NCBI GenBank assembly: GCA_003565195.1
Contig: PXCX01000236.1
Location: 1 to 23,678 of the forward strand
DNA: 23,678 nt
Direction: 5' to 3'
From: PVC group bacterium
Lineage (GTDB): Bacteria; Verrucomicrobiota; Kiritimatiellia; CAIKKV01; PXCX01
A model generated the notes under the pieces. That model worked only from the letters and a program-made list of their open reading frames with translations. It was not told where the DNA came from and did not search any database. Shown here one piece after another: positions 1 to 7,033 of the stretch (its first letter is position 1; each line of letters begins with the position of its first letter). Made by a program: the position numbers and the translations under genes.

Positions 1-310
1 CACCTGTTTGCGCGGTTCATGGCCTTGGGAAGCAGGGAATGAACGTCAGCATGGCCTATCACGGTTGCGCGGCGGGTGCGGGTACGGCATCACCGACCAC
101 GCCGGGACCGGGCATATATCGCGAGCCGCGATAGCGGCGATCGTGGGGCCGTACACGCCCCCACGCTCGCCAAGTATCAGGACGACCACGGCACACTACC
201 GGCTGTCGCGGTGTTGCGTCTCGAAAAAGGTTCGAATATCTCGAAGGAGGCTCGACCATTTTGGGTTTTTCCCGCCTTCGCCGGCAGGCTCCGGCGTGGC
301 ATGTCCGAAA
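1..310. other. Left-edge region with no supportable gene
   Basis: I see no convincing gene here. A plus-strand frame is open from the window edge to a TGA at 40-42, and an ATG overlapping that stop opens a 31-codon frame ending near 134. Either could be the tail of a gene lying outside the window, but both are too short to judge. The longer frames on both strands are rich in Arg and Pro and look like noise from GC-rich DNA. A 7-bp inverted repeat (142-148 with 159-165) has no T-tract after it. The strong hairpin at 274-300 is listed separately. Confidence 0.5.
274..300 (-). terminator. GC-rich hairpin just downstream of tRNA-Pro, possible terminator
   Basis: CGCCGG (279-284) and CCGGCG (291-296) form a perfect 6-bp stem with a 6-nt loop. 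It is extended by GCC/GGC (274-276 with 298-300) across a small internal loop. It begins 11 nt beyond the CCA end of the tRNA in the direction of transcription. A GGG-A5-CCC mini-hairpin follows (263-273 on the minus strand), but there is no U-run, so intrinsic termination is only possible. It could equally be a dispersed REP-like element. Confidence 0.35.
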
Positions 311-387
311 TGGTCGGGGCGGTGAGATTCGAACTCACGACCTACAGCTCCCAAAGCTGCCGCGCTACCAGGCTGCGCTACGCCCCG
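311..387 (-). tRNA. tRNA-Pro (anticodon UGG)
   Basis: Read on the minus strand this folds as a complete 77-nt cloverleaf. The acceptor stem is CGGGGCG/CGCCCCG, and the D-arm is GCGC/GCGC around AGCCTGGTA. The anticodon stem GCAGC/GCTGT encloses the loop TTTGGGA, which gives anticodon TGG. The variable loop is AGGTC. The T-arm is GTGAG/CTCAC with TTCGAAT. The discriminator A and the CCA end are encoded. UGG reads proline codons, especially CCA and CCG. A likely promoter lies upstream (414-443). Confidence 0.97.
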
Positions 388-413
388 TTTGATCTAAACC
401 GATGTTTTCGGCA

Positions 414-443
414 AATATAAACTGCTATGTACTGCTAAACCAA
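414..443 (-). promoter_or_regulatory. Putative sigma70-type promoter for tRNA-Pro
   Basis: On the minus strand, TTGGTT (438-443) is followed after 18 nt by TATATT (414-419), a 5/6 match to the -10 consensus. Transcription would start near 407, about 20 nt before the mature tRNA 5' end. The -35 match is weak. Confidence 0.4.
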
Positions 444-466
444 TAGGTGAGCTACGCCCGGGCATG

Positions 467-490
467 CCAGGCTGCGCTACGCCCCGTTTG
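467..490 (-). repeat. 24-bp duplicate of the tRNA-Pro 5' end (tRNA remnant)
   Basis: Positions 467-490 are identical to 368-391. That segment covers the first 20 nt of tRNA-Pro (acceptor strand and D-arm start) plus 4 nt of 5' flank. In tRNA direction the copy breaks off after CAGCCTGG and is followed by a second tRNA-like start (GGCGTAGCTCACC, about 448-460) that also decays. No anticodon or T-arm can be found, so this is a fragment and not a gene. It lies between the FHA gene and the promoter of the intact tRNA. Confidence 0.85.
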
Positions 491-492
491 GG

Positions 493-900
493 TTATTTAT
501 GGCCGCGATTATCGGTGCTGCGCACAATTTCGCGTAAGACGGTTCGATATCCTTTTTGCTCTTCCTCGAAATCCCGACTGACTTCGCGCAGAATCGTGCT
601 GGCGCCTTTCTGAGGTCGATGATCGAATACGATATTCGTTTTCCCGATACGAATCGTATCACCAGGCTGCAGTACCGTCACCGTAATGGGTGTTTCATTG
701 ACCAGCGTACCGTTACTCGACTTTAAGTCTTTGATGACATAGTCACCGCCCCAGAACCGGATTTCGACATGCATCCGCGACGCTTTGTCATCGCCGATCA
801 CAACATCGGCTTCCGGCGCCCGGCCGATAATGACAGGCCGATTCTGCGTCAGATCGTAATCAACATGTCTGCCCCTATGATTGACAAATCGCAATTGCAT
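493..900 (-). CDS. FHA-domain protein
   Basis: This is a 135-residue protein, essentially a single forkhead-associated domain followed by a charged tail. The FHA signature is clear: GR at about residues 26-27 (VIIGRAPEADVVI), the SRMHVEI strand at about 41-47 carrying the phosphothreonine-contact Ser/Arg, and the SSNGT motif at about 61-65 followed by VNETPI. The family binds phosphothreonine peptides, so the protein is probably an adaptor for Ser/Thr-kinase signalling or a secretion or morphology complex; the partner is unknown. There is no signal peptide or membrane segment, so it should be cytosolic. The start is supported by AAAGGAG just upstream. A weak promoter (TTTATT-17-TAGATT) may sit at 924-952. 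It lies 236 bp downstream of gmhB and upstream of tRNA-Pro on the same strand. Confidence 0.88.
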   Translation of the reverse strand: MQLRFVNHRGRHVDYDLTQNRPVIIGRAPEADVVIGDDKASRMHVEIRFWGGDYVIKDLKSSNGTLVNETPITVTVLQPGDTIRIGKTNIVFDHRPQKGASTILREVSRDFEEEQKGYRTVLREIVRSTDNRGHK

Positions 901-960
901 GACCCAACTCCTTTTGCTGACTTAATCTAAAGCTCTGGCGAAAAACAATAAAATTGATGA

Positions 961-1110
961 GGAGATTATGGATGGAGTCGGTGTCGGGTGTCGCGCTTTT
1001 CATGATCCTGTAACTCTTCCACCTTTAACCCGTCGGTTACGGGCGAAGCCCGCTTTAGAATGCCTCTATCCCCATGAATGGCGGTGTAGTGTATCAGAAC
1101 CGACGCTCAA
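961..1110 (+). ncRNA. Candidate structured RNA in the gmhB-FHA spacer
   Basis: Three nested or adjacent helices can be drawn on the plus strand. The closing helix is GTCGGT (977-982) with ACCGAC (1099-1104). An 11-position helix pairs 994-1004 with 1073-1083 (one T-T mismatch, one G-U). An 8-bp helix pairs CCTGTAAC (1007-1014) with GTTACGGG (1036-1043), with one G-U. An alternative hairpin, CGGGC-GAA-GCCCG (1040-1052), would compete with the last helix. Both G-U pairs are pairs only on the plus strand; on the minus strand they become A-C mismatches. A TAAAAT -10-like box at 949-954 would start a transcript near 961. No known RNA family was recognised. The 62-codon frame here (968-1156) overlaps the end of gmhB and looks incidental. 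Confidence 0.35.
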
Positions 1111-1136
1111 AGTAAAGCCATCAACGGAGCCAGTCT

Positions 1137-1682
1137 TTATGCGAGCCATGCGGTAATGTTGGTTTTCAATGTCTCCATATCCGGACACACGTGATCGGGA
1201 TGGTAAACCGCGTCGGGCAAAATGATATCCGGCGCCGCGTTAACCAGAATCGTGCGACATCCGGCGCGCCGGCCGGCTTCGACATCGGTCATCCGGTCGC
1301 CGATCATCCATGATGACGTCAAATCGATTCCATACCGCCGCGCCGCATCCTGCAACATTCCCGGCAACGGTTTACGGCATGCACAACGGTCCGACGGTCC
1401 ATGCGGACAATACAATACTTCCAGCAAGGTAATGCCATGCTCTTGACGCAGTCGCTGACACAGTCTTTCGTGAATCCGATTCAACGTTTCGGCATCGATC
1501 AGTTTGCGATCGATACAACGCTGGTTGGTTACCACAAGCGAGGTGTATCCCAGGTCGGTGACCGCGCGCAATACCGCCGGAAACGCCGGCGTGATTTCAA
1601 ATTGATCGCGCGAAAGAACATATTCGCTTTCCGGCGGCGGTAGATTGACAATGCCGTCTCGATCGAAAAATACGGTTTTCAA
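1137..1682 (-). CDS. gmhB: GmhB-type HAD phosphatase (D-glycero-D-manno-heptose 1,7-bisphosphate 7-phosphatase)
   Basis: This 181-residue HAD-superfamily hydrolase matches the GmhB/HisB-N group. Motif I is FFDRDGIVN with nucleophile Asp7 and acid Asp9. Motif II is the Thr of VVTNQ (about residue 52). The Zn-binding loop carries Cys92, His94, Cys100 and Cys102, and RKP (motif III) follows directly. Motif IV is GDRMTDVEAG with Asp129 and Asp133. GmhB removes the 7-phosphate during ADP-heptose synthesis for lipopolysaccharide core or S-layer glycans, in the cytosol. The start is a TTG that shares bases with the TGA stop of the upstream gene (TTGA overlap), preceded by AAGGA, so translation is probably coupled to that gene. 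The related histidinol-phosphatase activity cannot be excluded, but no his genes are nearby. Confidence 0.88.
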   Translation of the reverse strand: MKTVFFDRDGIVNLPPPESEYVLSRDQFEITPAFPAVLRAVTDLGYTSLVVTNQRCIDRKLIDAETLNRIHERLCQRLRQEHGITLLEVLYCPHGPSDRCACRKPLPGMLQDAARRYGIDLTSSWMIGDRMTDVEAGRRAGCRTILVNAAPDIILPDAVYHPDHVCPDMETLKTNITAWLA

Positions 1683-3076
1683 TAGTTTTCCTTATTTTGC
1701 GGTATGGTAATTTTTGTTTCAGTCCATAACGGATGCTGGATTCGGTCACGCCGGCGTGCGATCACGCGCAGACGATAGGTGCCGGGACCTATTTCGATAT
1801 CCTCCAATTCCAGTTGGATCCGGCCGGTACCCTTTTTGATTAGGCGGTCATCCAGCCAGAATTCGTAATCGGAATACATTCCCAATCGCGGCGTATCGAT
1901 CCGTGCCCGCACGACCCCTGCCCCATCATTGGGAACCCGATCGAACACAATGGACTCCGCCGGTCCAAACGGCCGCATCAACGGATCGCCGATCGGCACG
2001 GTTTGCAACGGACAGCGTACCGCCTGGTAAAAACTTTCAAGATAGGTACAGCCCGCGGCATAATAGACAAAAAAACGGGCATGCGGAAATTTGGTCCAGT
2101 ATGCCCGCGGCTCCGTCACCGCGCCGGCCGATGCCGACGCGCCGGCCGCCGTCCATGCCGTCATTTTCGTTTGTTCCGCCAATTCATACACGGCGGAAAA
2201 ACTGGTTAAATGCTCGGCGAACGCGCCCGGCAGAAACCCGCCGATATCCCGCGGTTGCGGATTTTGCATCCCGGCCAGCAAACCTAGAACATTATCTGCG
2301 CCGACAGGAAATTCCGATGTTATGACGGCCCGCACATCGTATCGTGCCAATTCTTGTTTTGCGGGTGCGAATTGCGATTCACGGACTTCACTACGGATTC
2401 CCGGCGATGTCACAAAGTATACCGTCCCGCTCGGTCGACTAGAATCCGCGGCCAGTCCATCACGCAAGGTTCGCATTACGATTTGGGGCGTATTGCCGCC
2501 TTTACCTGTATACCCCAGCATTGCGGCCGGCAACGGCATGACAGCCGCATCCAGTTGTGCGCGCTGATAATGTAAGCCGGCCGGCGGCTGAATACTCCAG
2601 TCGAACGGATCAGGACCGCCATACACCGGCGAAGCATAGCGGCCATCTTTCACCAAGTCGGCGTCCGGGCGGAGATTCCGTAAAAAGGTCAGTCCGGTCA
2701 ACGATACGGGCGGATTCCCGGTAATCCGCAAAGGAAAATCCACCGAATAGATCCATGCCAACACCTGATCCGTCAATTGGCGATCCGCCAATATTTCGTT
2801 GGCTGGTTCCCATATCAAGCGAGCAAAGGCTTCATCGGACATTTCTGCAACCGGCTTCAGAAACCGTTCGGGAACCGAGACCGCTATCCGGTTACGTTCC
2901 GGAATGCCGCGGGCCGCAGCATACGCGCGGGCAATCTGCACGGAGTTGGTTGAATCCGAATTTATCAGCAAGACAACCTCATGGGGCGCAATCGCGTTAG
3001 CGCAACAGACTCCCCATCCAAAGGCAATCGCGGCAACCAGCCATCTGATAATCAATGCTTTCGACGAGGTTGACAT
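1679..3076 (-). CDS. TIGR03790-family secreted protein of unknown function
   Basis: This 465-residue protein begins with a Sec signal peptide: basic start, hydrophobic core at about residues 10-24, likely cleavage after Ala-Asn-Ala near residue 28. The mature start (HEVVLLINSDSTNSVQIARAY..ARGIP..N) is typical of the TIGR03790 family. That family is known from Verrucomicrobia, Planctomycetes, Acidobacteria and others, and has no established biochemical role. A C-terminal portion of about 80 residues (YSDYEFWLDDRLIKKGTGRI and following) looks like a small beta-sandwich. The gene overlaps gmhB by 4 nt, so the two are co-expressed. No strong ribosome-binding site precedes the ATG at 3076. It lies 95 bp downstream of the thioesterase gene on the same strand. 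The family assignment is from recognition of the N-terminal pattern; the function is open. Confidence 0.82.
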   Translation of the reverse strand: MSTSSKALIIRWLVAAIAFGWGVCCANAIAPHEVVLLINSDSTNSVQIARAYAAARGIPERNRIAVSVPERFLKPVAEMSDEAFARLIWEPANEILADRQLTDQVLAWIYSVDFPLRITGNPPVSLTGLTFLRNLRPDADLVKDGRYASPVYGGPDPFDWSIQPPAGLHYQRAQLDAAVMPLPAAMLGYTGKGGNTPQIVMRTLRDGLAADSSRPSGTVYFVTSPGIRSEVRESQFAPAKQELARYDVRAVITSEFPVGADNVLGLLAGMQNPQPRDIGGFLPGAFAEHLTSFSAVYELAEQTKMTAWTAAGASASAGAVTEPRAYWTKFPHARFFVYYAAGCTYLESFYQAVRCPLQTVPIGDPLMRPFGPAESIVFDRVPNDGAGVVRARIDTPRLGMYSDYEFWLDDRLIKKGTGRIQLELEDIEIGPGTYRLRVIARRRDRIQHPLWTETKITIPQNKENY

Positions 3077-3171
3077 GTCATGACTGTCCCAAGTTGACCC
3101 TCGATTTTAAGGTAGCCGGCGATCTATCGATGGTCGATATCGTCATCAAGCTAACAACGGGGTCTGCTATC

Positions 3172-3546
3172 TTACTCGACCTTACAGGTAGCGGGCGGCA
3201 GCGATATTTTGCGACCTTCATCATCGACACGGACGAAGGTTACCGTTGTCGTGAATACTTTTTCCTCGTTCCCGGTTGCCAAACGGTTGCGGAACACGTC
3301 GACCCGGTATCCGACCGAGGTATTCCCCTGCCGCGCCAACACGGTCTCCACAATGAGAATGGTCCCTTCACGCACGCTTTTACGAAACTCGACGCGGTCC
3401 ATGGCTATCGTAACAAAACGGCAACCAGGAAAATCCCTGCAGGCTGCAATCCACGAGACTTCGTCGACCCATTTCAGAAGATTACCGCCAAACAGGAACC
3501 CGAAATGATTCAAGTCACCAGGCATCACCAATTTGTAACTCCTCAT
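3172..3546 (-). CDS. Hotdog-fold acyl-CoA thioesterase (YciA-like)
   Basis: This 124-residue single hotdog domain has the diagnostic segment DLNHFGFLFGGNLLKWVDE at residues 11-29. Asn13 and the Asp28/Glu29 pair sit where YciA/Acot-type thioesterases place their catalytic and substrate-positioning residues. The family hydrolyses acyl-CoA esters to free CoA and fatty acid, usually as a hexamer in the cytosol. The length is normal for the family, with no visible truncation. The start is well supported by AAAGGAG. A four-unit heptamer repeat lies directly upstream (3567-3594). Chain-length preference cannot be predicted from the sequence. Confidence 0.87.
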   Translation of the reverse strand: MRSYKLVMPGDLNHFGFLFGGNLLKWVDEVSWIAACRDFPGCRFVTIAMDRVEFRKSVREGTILIVETVLARQGNTSVGYRVDVFRNRLATGNEEKVFTTTVTFVRVDDEGRKISLPPATCKVE

Positions 3547-3566
3547 GGCACGCTCCTTTACTTGCC

Positions 3567-3594
3567 GTGAACCTTGAACTGTGAACCGTGAACC
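3567..3594. repeat. Tandem heptamer repeat, four units
   Basis: Four consecutive 7-bp units: GTGAACC, TTGAACT, GTGAACC, GTGAACC. They lie in the divergent spacer between the thioesterase and the pseudouridine synthase genes, just upstream of the thioesterase ribosome-binding site. The period is exact, with two substitutions in unit 2. Confidence 0.85.
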
Positions 3595-3691
3595 CTTACT
3601 TTAATGCAAAGCACAGGAATTTTCAACATCTAAAGCTTTTGCGGAATGCTTGAATAATCTTTGCAGTATGTTAATCTGATGTTATGTACTG

Positions 3692-3697
3692 TATAAG
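3692..3697 (+). promoter_or_regulatory. Putative -10 box for the pseudouridine synthase gene
   Basis: TATAAG matches the -10 consensus at 5 of 6 positions and would start transcription near 3704. The first ATG (3704) would then lie at the transcript's very 5' end, which favours the in-frame ATG at 3740. No good -35 element is visible. Confidence 0.3.
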
Positions 3698-3739
3698 CAC
3701 GACATGGCAACGTTTTTGGTGTTTGGTATTCATCACATA

Positions 3740-4465
3740 ATGGAAGCAATCCGTTTATCCAAACTGATGGCGCAACAAGGTTTGTGTTCAAGGCGTGAAG
3801 CAGACGAATACATCAAAAACGGCTGGGTACTCGTCGACGGTCACGTGATCGATACACTGGGAACCCGTGTACTCCCTTCGCAATCGATCAGCTTACGTTC
3901 AGAAGCCGCGTTAAAACAACACCGTAAATTCACCGTCATTTTAAATAAGCCCGTCGGCTATGTATCCGGGACACCGGAAAAGAATTATAAGCCGGCAGTC
4001 ATGCTGATCGTACCGCGTAATTGCGTTCACCAACTGGACAAGGATATCCTTAAACAACAACGCGCCGACCTCGCGCCGGCAGGACGTTTGGATATCGAAT
4101 CGGAAGGCCTGCTGGTTTTAACGCAGGATGGCCGTATCGCGCGCTTGTTGATTGGGCCACAATCGAACCTGGAGAAAGAGTACCTGATCAGGTTTCAAGG
4201 CGACATCAGCGCTCGGAAACTGGCGCTGCTGGCTCACGGTCTGCGTCTTGACGGCCGTGCCCTGAAACCGGCCCGCGTCCAGCAAATCAATCAATCGCAA
4301 TTACGGATTATCCTGAGAGAGGGACGCAAACGACAAATCCGTCGGATGTGCGAATTGGTTGACTTAACCGTGTTGAAATTGCAACGGGTTCGCATCGGCA
4401 ACATCAGACTGGGCAGCCTGCCACTTGGGAAATGGCGTATGCTGCAATCCGATGAAACCTTTTGA
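3740..4465 (+). CDS. RsuA/RluB/RluF-family rRNA pseudouridine synthase
   Basis: The enzyme isomerises a specific uridine in ribosomal RNA to pseudouridine. The N-terminus is an S4 RNA-binding domain (IRLSKLMAQQGLCSRREADEYI). The catalytic domain opens with FTVILNKPVGYVSG, and the active-site motif GRLDIESEGLLVLTQDG carries the catalytic Asp (residue 130 counted from the upstream ATG at 3704). The C-terminal motifs REGRKRQIRRMCE and LPLGKWRML fit the RsuA/RluB/E/F group, and RluF or RluB is closest by feel. The frame is also open from an ATG at 3704, but those 12 residues do not look like S4 sequence and neither start has a clear ribosome-binding site. The gene converges on tsaD with 21 bp between stops. 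Which rRNA position is modified is not determinable here. Confidence 0.88.
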   Translation: MEAIRLSKLMAQQGLCSRREADEYIKNGWVLVDGHVIDTLGTRVLPSQSISLRSEAALKQHRKFTVILNKPVGYVSGTPEKNYKPAVMLIVPRNCVHQLDKDILKQQRADLAPAGRLDIESEGLLVLTQDGRIARLLIGPQSNLEKEYLIRFQGDISARKLALLAHGLRLDGRALKPARVQQINQSQLRIILREGRKRQIRRMCELVDLTVLKLQRVRIGNIRLGSLPLGKWRMLQSDETF

Positions 4466-4486
4466 GAATTGATGTTTGGCTAGTTC

Positions 4487-5545
4487 TTACGCCCACAGGC
4501 GGCCACGTTCGAAAATCAGGCTGGGTTGCGCATCCAGTTCGCCTACCGCATCGACGCGCCGGCCGCCGCCGCGTCCTGCAAGCGCGGCGATCATGGCGGC
4601 GTTATCGGCGCAATAAACTGCGGGCGGCGCGATGCAACGGACGCCCTGACGAGCGGCGGCTCCGGCCATCGCTTCCCGGAGACGGCCATTAAGCGCAACC
4701 CCGCCTGCCATCAAGACCGCGCGTTCGTCTTGCAATCCGGTCATGGTTTTACTGACCAGCACATCGACGATAGCTTCCTGGTAAGACGCGGCAATATCCG
4801 CCCGTTGCCGTTCGGTGGCGGCAACCTTTTGGGACTGGTCGCGCAAATAATATAAAAGCGCCGTTTTCAAGCCACTGAAACTGAAATCGTATCGCGAGTC
4901 ACGACCGTCAGCCATCCGCCGTCGTCGCTGCAATCCCCTTGGGAACGGGACAGCCCGGGGATTGCCACCGCGCGCGGCTTTTTCGATTGCCGGCCCCCCG
5001 GGATATCCCAATTCCAGCAGCACTGCCCCTTTATCGAAGGCTTCACCGGCCGCATCGTCACGTGTCCGGCCGAGACACCGGTAGGTTCCATTCCGTTCGA
5101 CACGCAACAGGCTGGTATGCCCACCGGATACAATCAACGCGCGCGCGGGCAGCAAGGTTTCAGCGGTCGGCGCCCGGCGATCCAGGAAAACCGATATCAG
5201 GTGGGCCTCCAGATGATGAACACCGATCAATTCAATACCGCATCGCAAAGCCAACGCCTTGGCGCCGGCCAATCCTACGAGCAACGAACTGGCCAGTCCG
5301 GGACCATAGGTCACGGCAACAGCGTCTATTCGGGACCACGGGATAGCTGCCTGGCGCAAGGTCTCGGCAACCACATCGGGCAAGCGTGCCGCATGTTCGC
5401 GTGAAGCAATTTCGGGTACAACGCCGCCATGCGGCCGATGGGCCGCTACCTGACTGTAAACCACGGATGCCATCACGCGCCGACCGTCTTCAACCAGCGC
5501 CCCCGCGGTTTCGTCGCACGACGTCTCGATGCCGAGGACGATCAT
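4487..5545 (-). CDS. tsaD: TsaD, tRNA N6-adenosine threonylcarbamoyltransferase
   Basis: TsaD (Kae1/Gcp/YgjD) transfers the threonylcarbamoyl group to A37 of ANN-decoding tRNAs, working in the cytosol with TsaB and TsaE. This 352-residue protein is full length. It begins MIVLGIETSCDET (ASKHA phosphate-1 motif) and has the Fe-binding HHLEAH motif with His111 and His115 and the third metal ligand Asp314 in YCADNAAM. The GGHTSL and DDAAGEAFDKGA segments are also intact. The C-terminal tail is basic. The start codon lies 2 bp after the stop of the S41 peptidase gene, so the two are co-transcribed and probably coupled. No tsaB or tsaE is visible in the window. Confidence 0.96.
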   Translation of the reverse strand: MIVLGIETSCDETAGALVEDGRRVMASVVYSQVAAHRPHGGVVPEIASREHAARLPDVVAETLRQAAIPWSRIDAVAVTYGPGLASSLLVGLAGAKALALRCGIELIGVHHLEAHLISVFLDRRAPTAETLLPARALIVSGGHTSLLRVERNGTYRCLGRTRDDAAGEAFDKGAVLLELGYPGGPAIEKAARGGNPRAVPFPRGLQRRRRMADGRDSRYDFSFSGLKTALLYYLRDQSQKVAATERQRADIAASYQEAIVDVLVSKTMTGLQDERAVLMAGGVALNGRLREAMAGAAARQGVRCIAPPAVYCADNAAMIAALAGRGGGRRVDAVGELDAQPSLIFERGRLWA

Positions 5546-5547
5546 GG

Positions 5548-6927
5548 TCAGCGTTTTCCACGAAAGATCAGTAACGCCTTCAGCATATCCATAGCCCGTT
5601 CCAATTGGAGATCGACCACGTCACGCAGATCTTCAGCGTTCGATTTTTCGTCGTGCGCCCATTCCGGGTTTTCTTCACGCAACCGTTTCATTTGCACACG
5701 ACGCCATTCGTCGGCGGGCATCGAGACCGTAATATCCGGTTCAATCCCTTTCCCATGAATCAAGCGTTCACTGGGTGTAAAATAGCGGGCCGTTGTCAAT
5801 CGAATCGCCGCCTCTTGTTCGAGCGGCAATATGCTTTGAACCGAACCTTTGCCAAAGGTCGTTTCTCCGATCAGGATCGCGCGCCGGTTATCCTGCAGCG
5901 ATCCGGCAACAATTTCGGCGGCACTGGCCGTACCTTTATTCACTAAAATGACCAGCGGCAGTTCCGGGTAATCATCGGGTCCGACGGCTTTGACGGGTTC
6001 GCCGATGATTTGATCGCCACGGCCGCGGGTAGTGACAATCAAGGCGCCGGGCGACAGGAACTGACGGCTGACCTCGATCGCCGAGGTCAATAATCCCCCG
6101 GAATTACCCCGTAAATCCAAAACCAATCCCTGCATGCCTTGTTCGATCAAGCGGTTAACCTCCTGCCGCAGACTATCTGCCGTGGTTTCGGAAAACTTGG
6201 CAAGGCGGACATATCCTATGGCATCATTCAGCATACGGGCGCCACGCACACTGTAAACACGAATAATATCGCGTTCCAATTTAAACGTCTTCAAATCGCG
6301 ATGATCATCCCGCATAATCCGCAGCGTTACCGATTCGCCCACATCGCCACGCAGTTCGCTTACGGCTTCGGCAAGAGTTTTGCCATCGGTTTTTTCCCCA
6401 TCGATTTCGATAATCCGATCGCCGGCCAGGATACCGGCCCGGAACGCCGGAGTATCCTCCATGGGCGCAATAACCGTCAGCACATTATCGCGCATCCCGA
6501 TCGTAATACCGATACCGCCAAATTCACCGGCGGCATTCTCTCGCAACGTGTGATGGGCTTCCGGATCGAGAAACTGGCTGTAGGGATCGAGACTCTTAAG
6601 CATACCCCGCAGGGCAGCGTGCATCAATTCCTGGTAATCGGTTTTCTGTTCGTCAATGTAACTGCGCTGAATATGCATCAGCGTCTTTGTCAGCAAATGA
6701 ATTTGATCGAAGACATCGTCCCGGGCCTCAATCCCGTTTGGATCGTCTGGCATCGGCTCGGAGTCGGCGTCGGTCTCGGCGTCCCGTAACGGTTTCGTGG
6801 CGCAACCCATCCAGGCCACAGCAAGCGCCATCATCCATAAAACCCAAAAGCCATGACGTTGACGCATCGATTTCCGCTTGTAACTTTTCGAGGATTTCAT
6901 CAATTTTCCCGTCTCTTGTCCAACCAT
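5548..6927 (-). CDS. S41-family C-terminal processing peptidase (CtpA/Prc-like), probable lipoprotein
   Basis: This is a periplasmic or membrane-attached serine protease that trims or degrades proteins from their C-termini. A basic N-terminus precedes a hydrophobic stretch (about residues 27-41) ending in Trp-Met-Gly-Cys42, an imperfect lipobox (Trp at -3). A tail-region CTP N-domain follows (SYIDEQKTDYQELMHAALRGMLKSLDPYSQFL), then a PDZ domain at about 135-215 (GEFGGIGITIG..AGILAGDRIIEIDG). The protease core has the DLRGNSGG loop (about 271-278), nucleophile Ser335 (GTASAAEI) and general base Lys360 (FGKGSVQ). The length of 459 is typical. In-frame ATGs at 6900 and 6867 are alternative starts; no upstream site stands out. 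It is the first gene of the operon with tsaD and has a good promoter at 6984-7013. Confidence 0.93.
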   Translation of the reverse strand: MVGQETGKLMKSSKSYKRKSMRQRHGFWVLWMMALAVAWMGCATKPLRDAETDADSEPMPDDPNGIEARDDVFDQIHLLTKTLMHIQRSYIDEQKTDYQELMHAALRGMLKSLDPYSQFLDPEAHHTLRENAAGEFGGIGITIGMRDNVLTVIAPMEDTPAFRAGILAGDRIIEIDGEKTDGKTLAEAVSELRGDVGESVTLRIMRDDHRDLKTFKLERDIIRVYSVRGARMLNDAIGYVRLAKFSETTADSLRQEVNRLIEQGMQGLVLDLRGNSGGLLTSAIEVSRQFLSPGALIVTTRGRGDQIIGEPVKAVGPDDYPELPLVILVNKGTASAAEIVAGSLQDNRRAILIGETTFGKGSVQSILPLEQEAAIRLTTARYFTPSERLIHGKGIEPDITVSMPADEWRRVQMKRLREENPEWAHDEKSNAEDLRDVVDLQLERAMDMLKALLIFRGKR

Positions 6928-6983
6928 CCGGCACCCGGCATTTCCCTGATCCCGGCAGCAAAAAAATCATCAGCACAAGAGTT

Positions 6984-7013
6984 ATGATACCGCATGATGG
7001 CGGCCCGCGTCAA
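6984..7013 (-). promoter_or_regulatory. Promoter for the S41 peptidase-tsaD operon
   Basis: On the minus strand TTGACG (7008-7013, 5/6 match) is followed by an 18-nt spacer and TATCAT (6984-6989, 5/6 match). Transcription would start near 6977, about 50 nt before the first candidate start codon. It is the best sigma70-like match in the window. Confidence 0.6.
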
Positions 7014-7033
7014 CCGGCCAGGACTTTTGGGGT

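Noticed and set aside
142..165. Intrinsic terminator at an inverted repeat
   Set aside because: The stem of CGTGGGG with CCCCACG has a 10-nt loop and no T-run on either side, and no gene end is clearly placed before it.
368..490. Prophage or genomic-island attachment site at tRNA-Pro
   Set aside because: The repeat matches the tRNA 5' end and the copies are only 99 bp apart, with no integrase or mobile gene nearby.
968..1156. Plus-strand 62-codon frame with a GAGGAG before the ATG
   Set aside because: It runs into the end of gmhB on the other strand, has no recognisable protein pattern, and the purine run is too close to the ATG. The same DNA is better explained by RNA structure.
6139..6789. 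Plus-strand 216-codon frame
   Set aside because: It is entirely antisense to the S41 peptidase, whose motifs are intact, so it is a shadow frame.
6728..6976. Minus-strand 82-codon frame at the start of the peptidase gene
   Set aside because: It overlaps the peptidase N-terminus in another frame, starts at a GTG at the predicted transcript start, and has no domain pattern.
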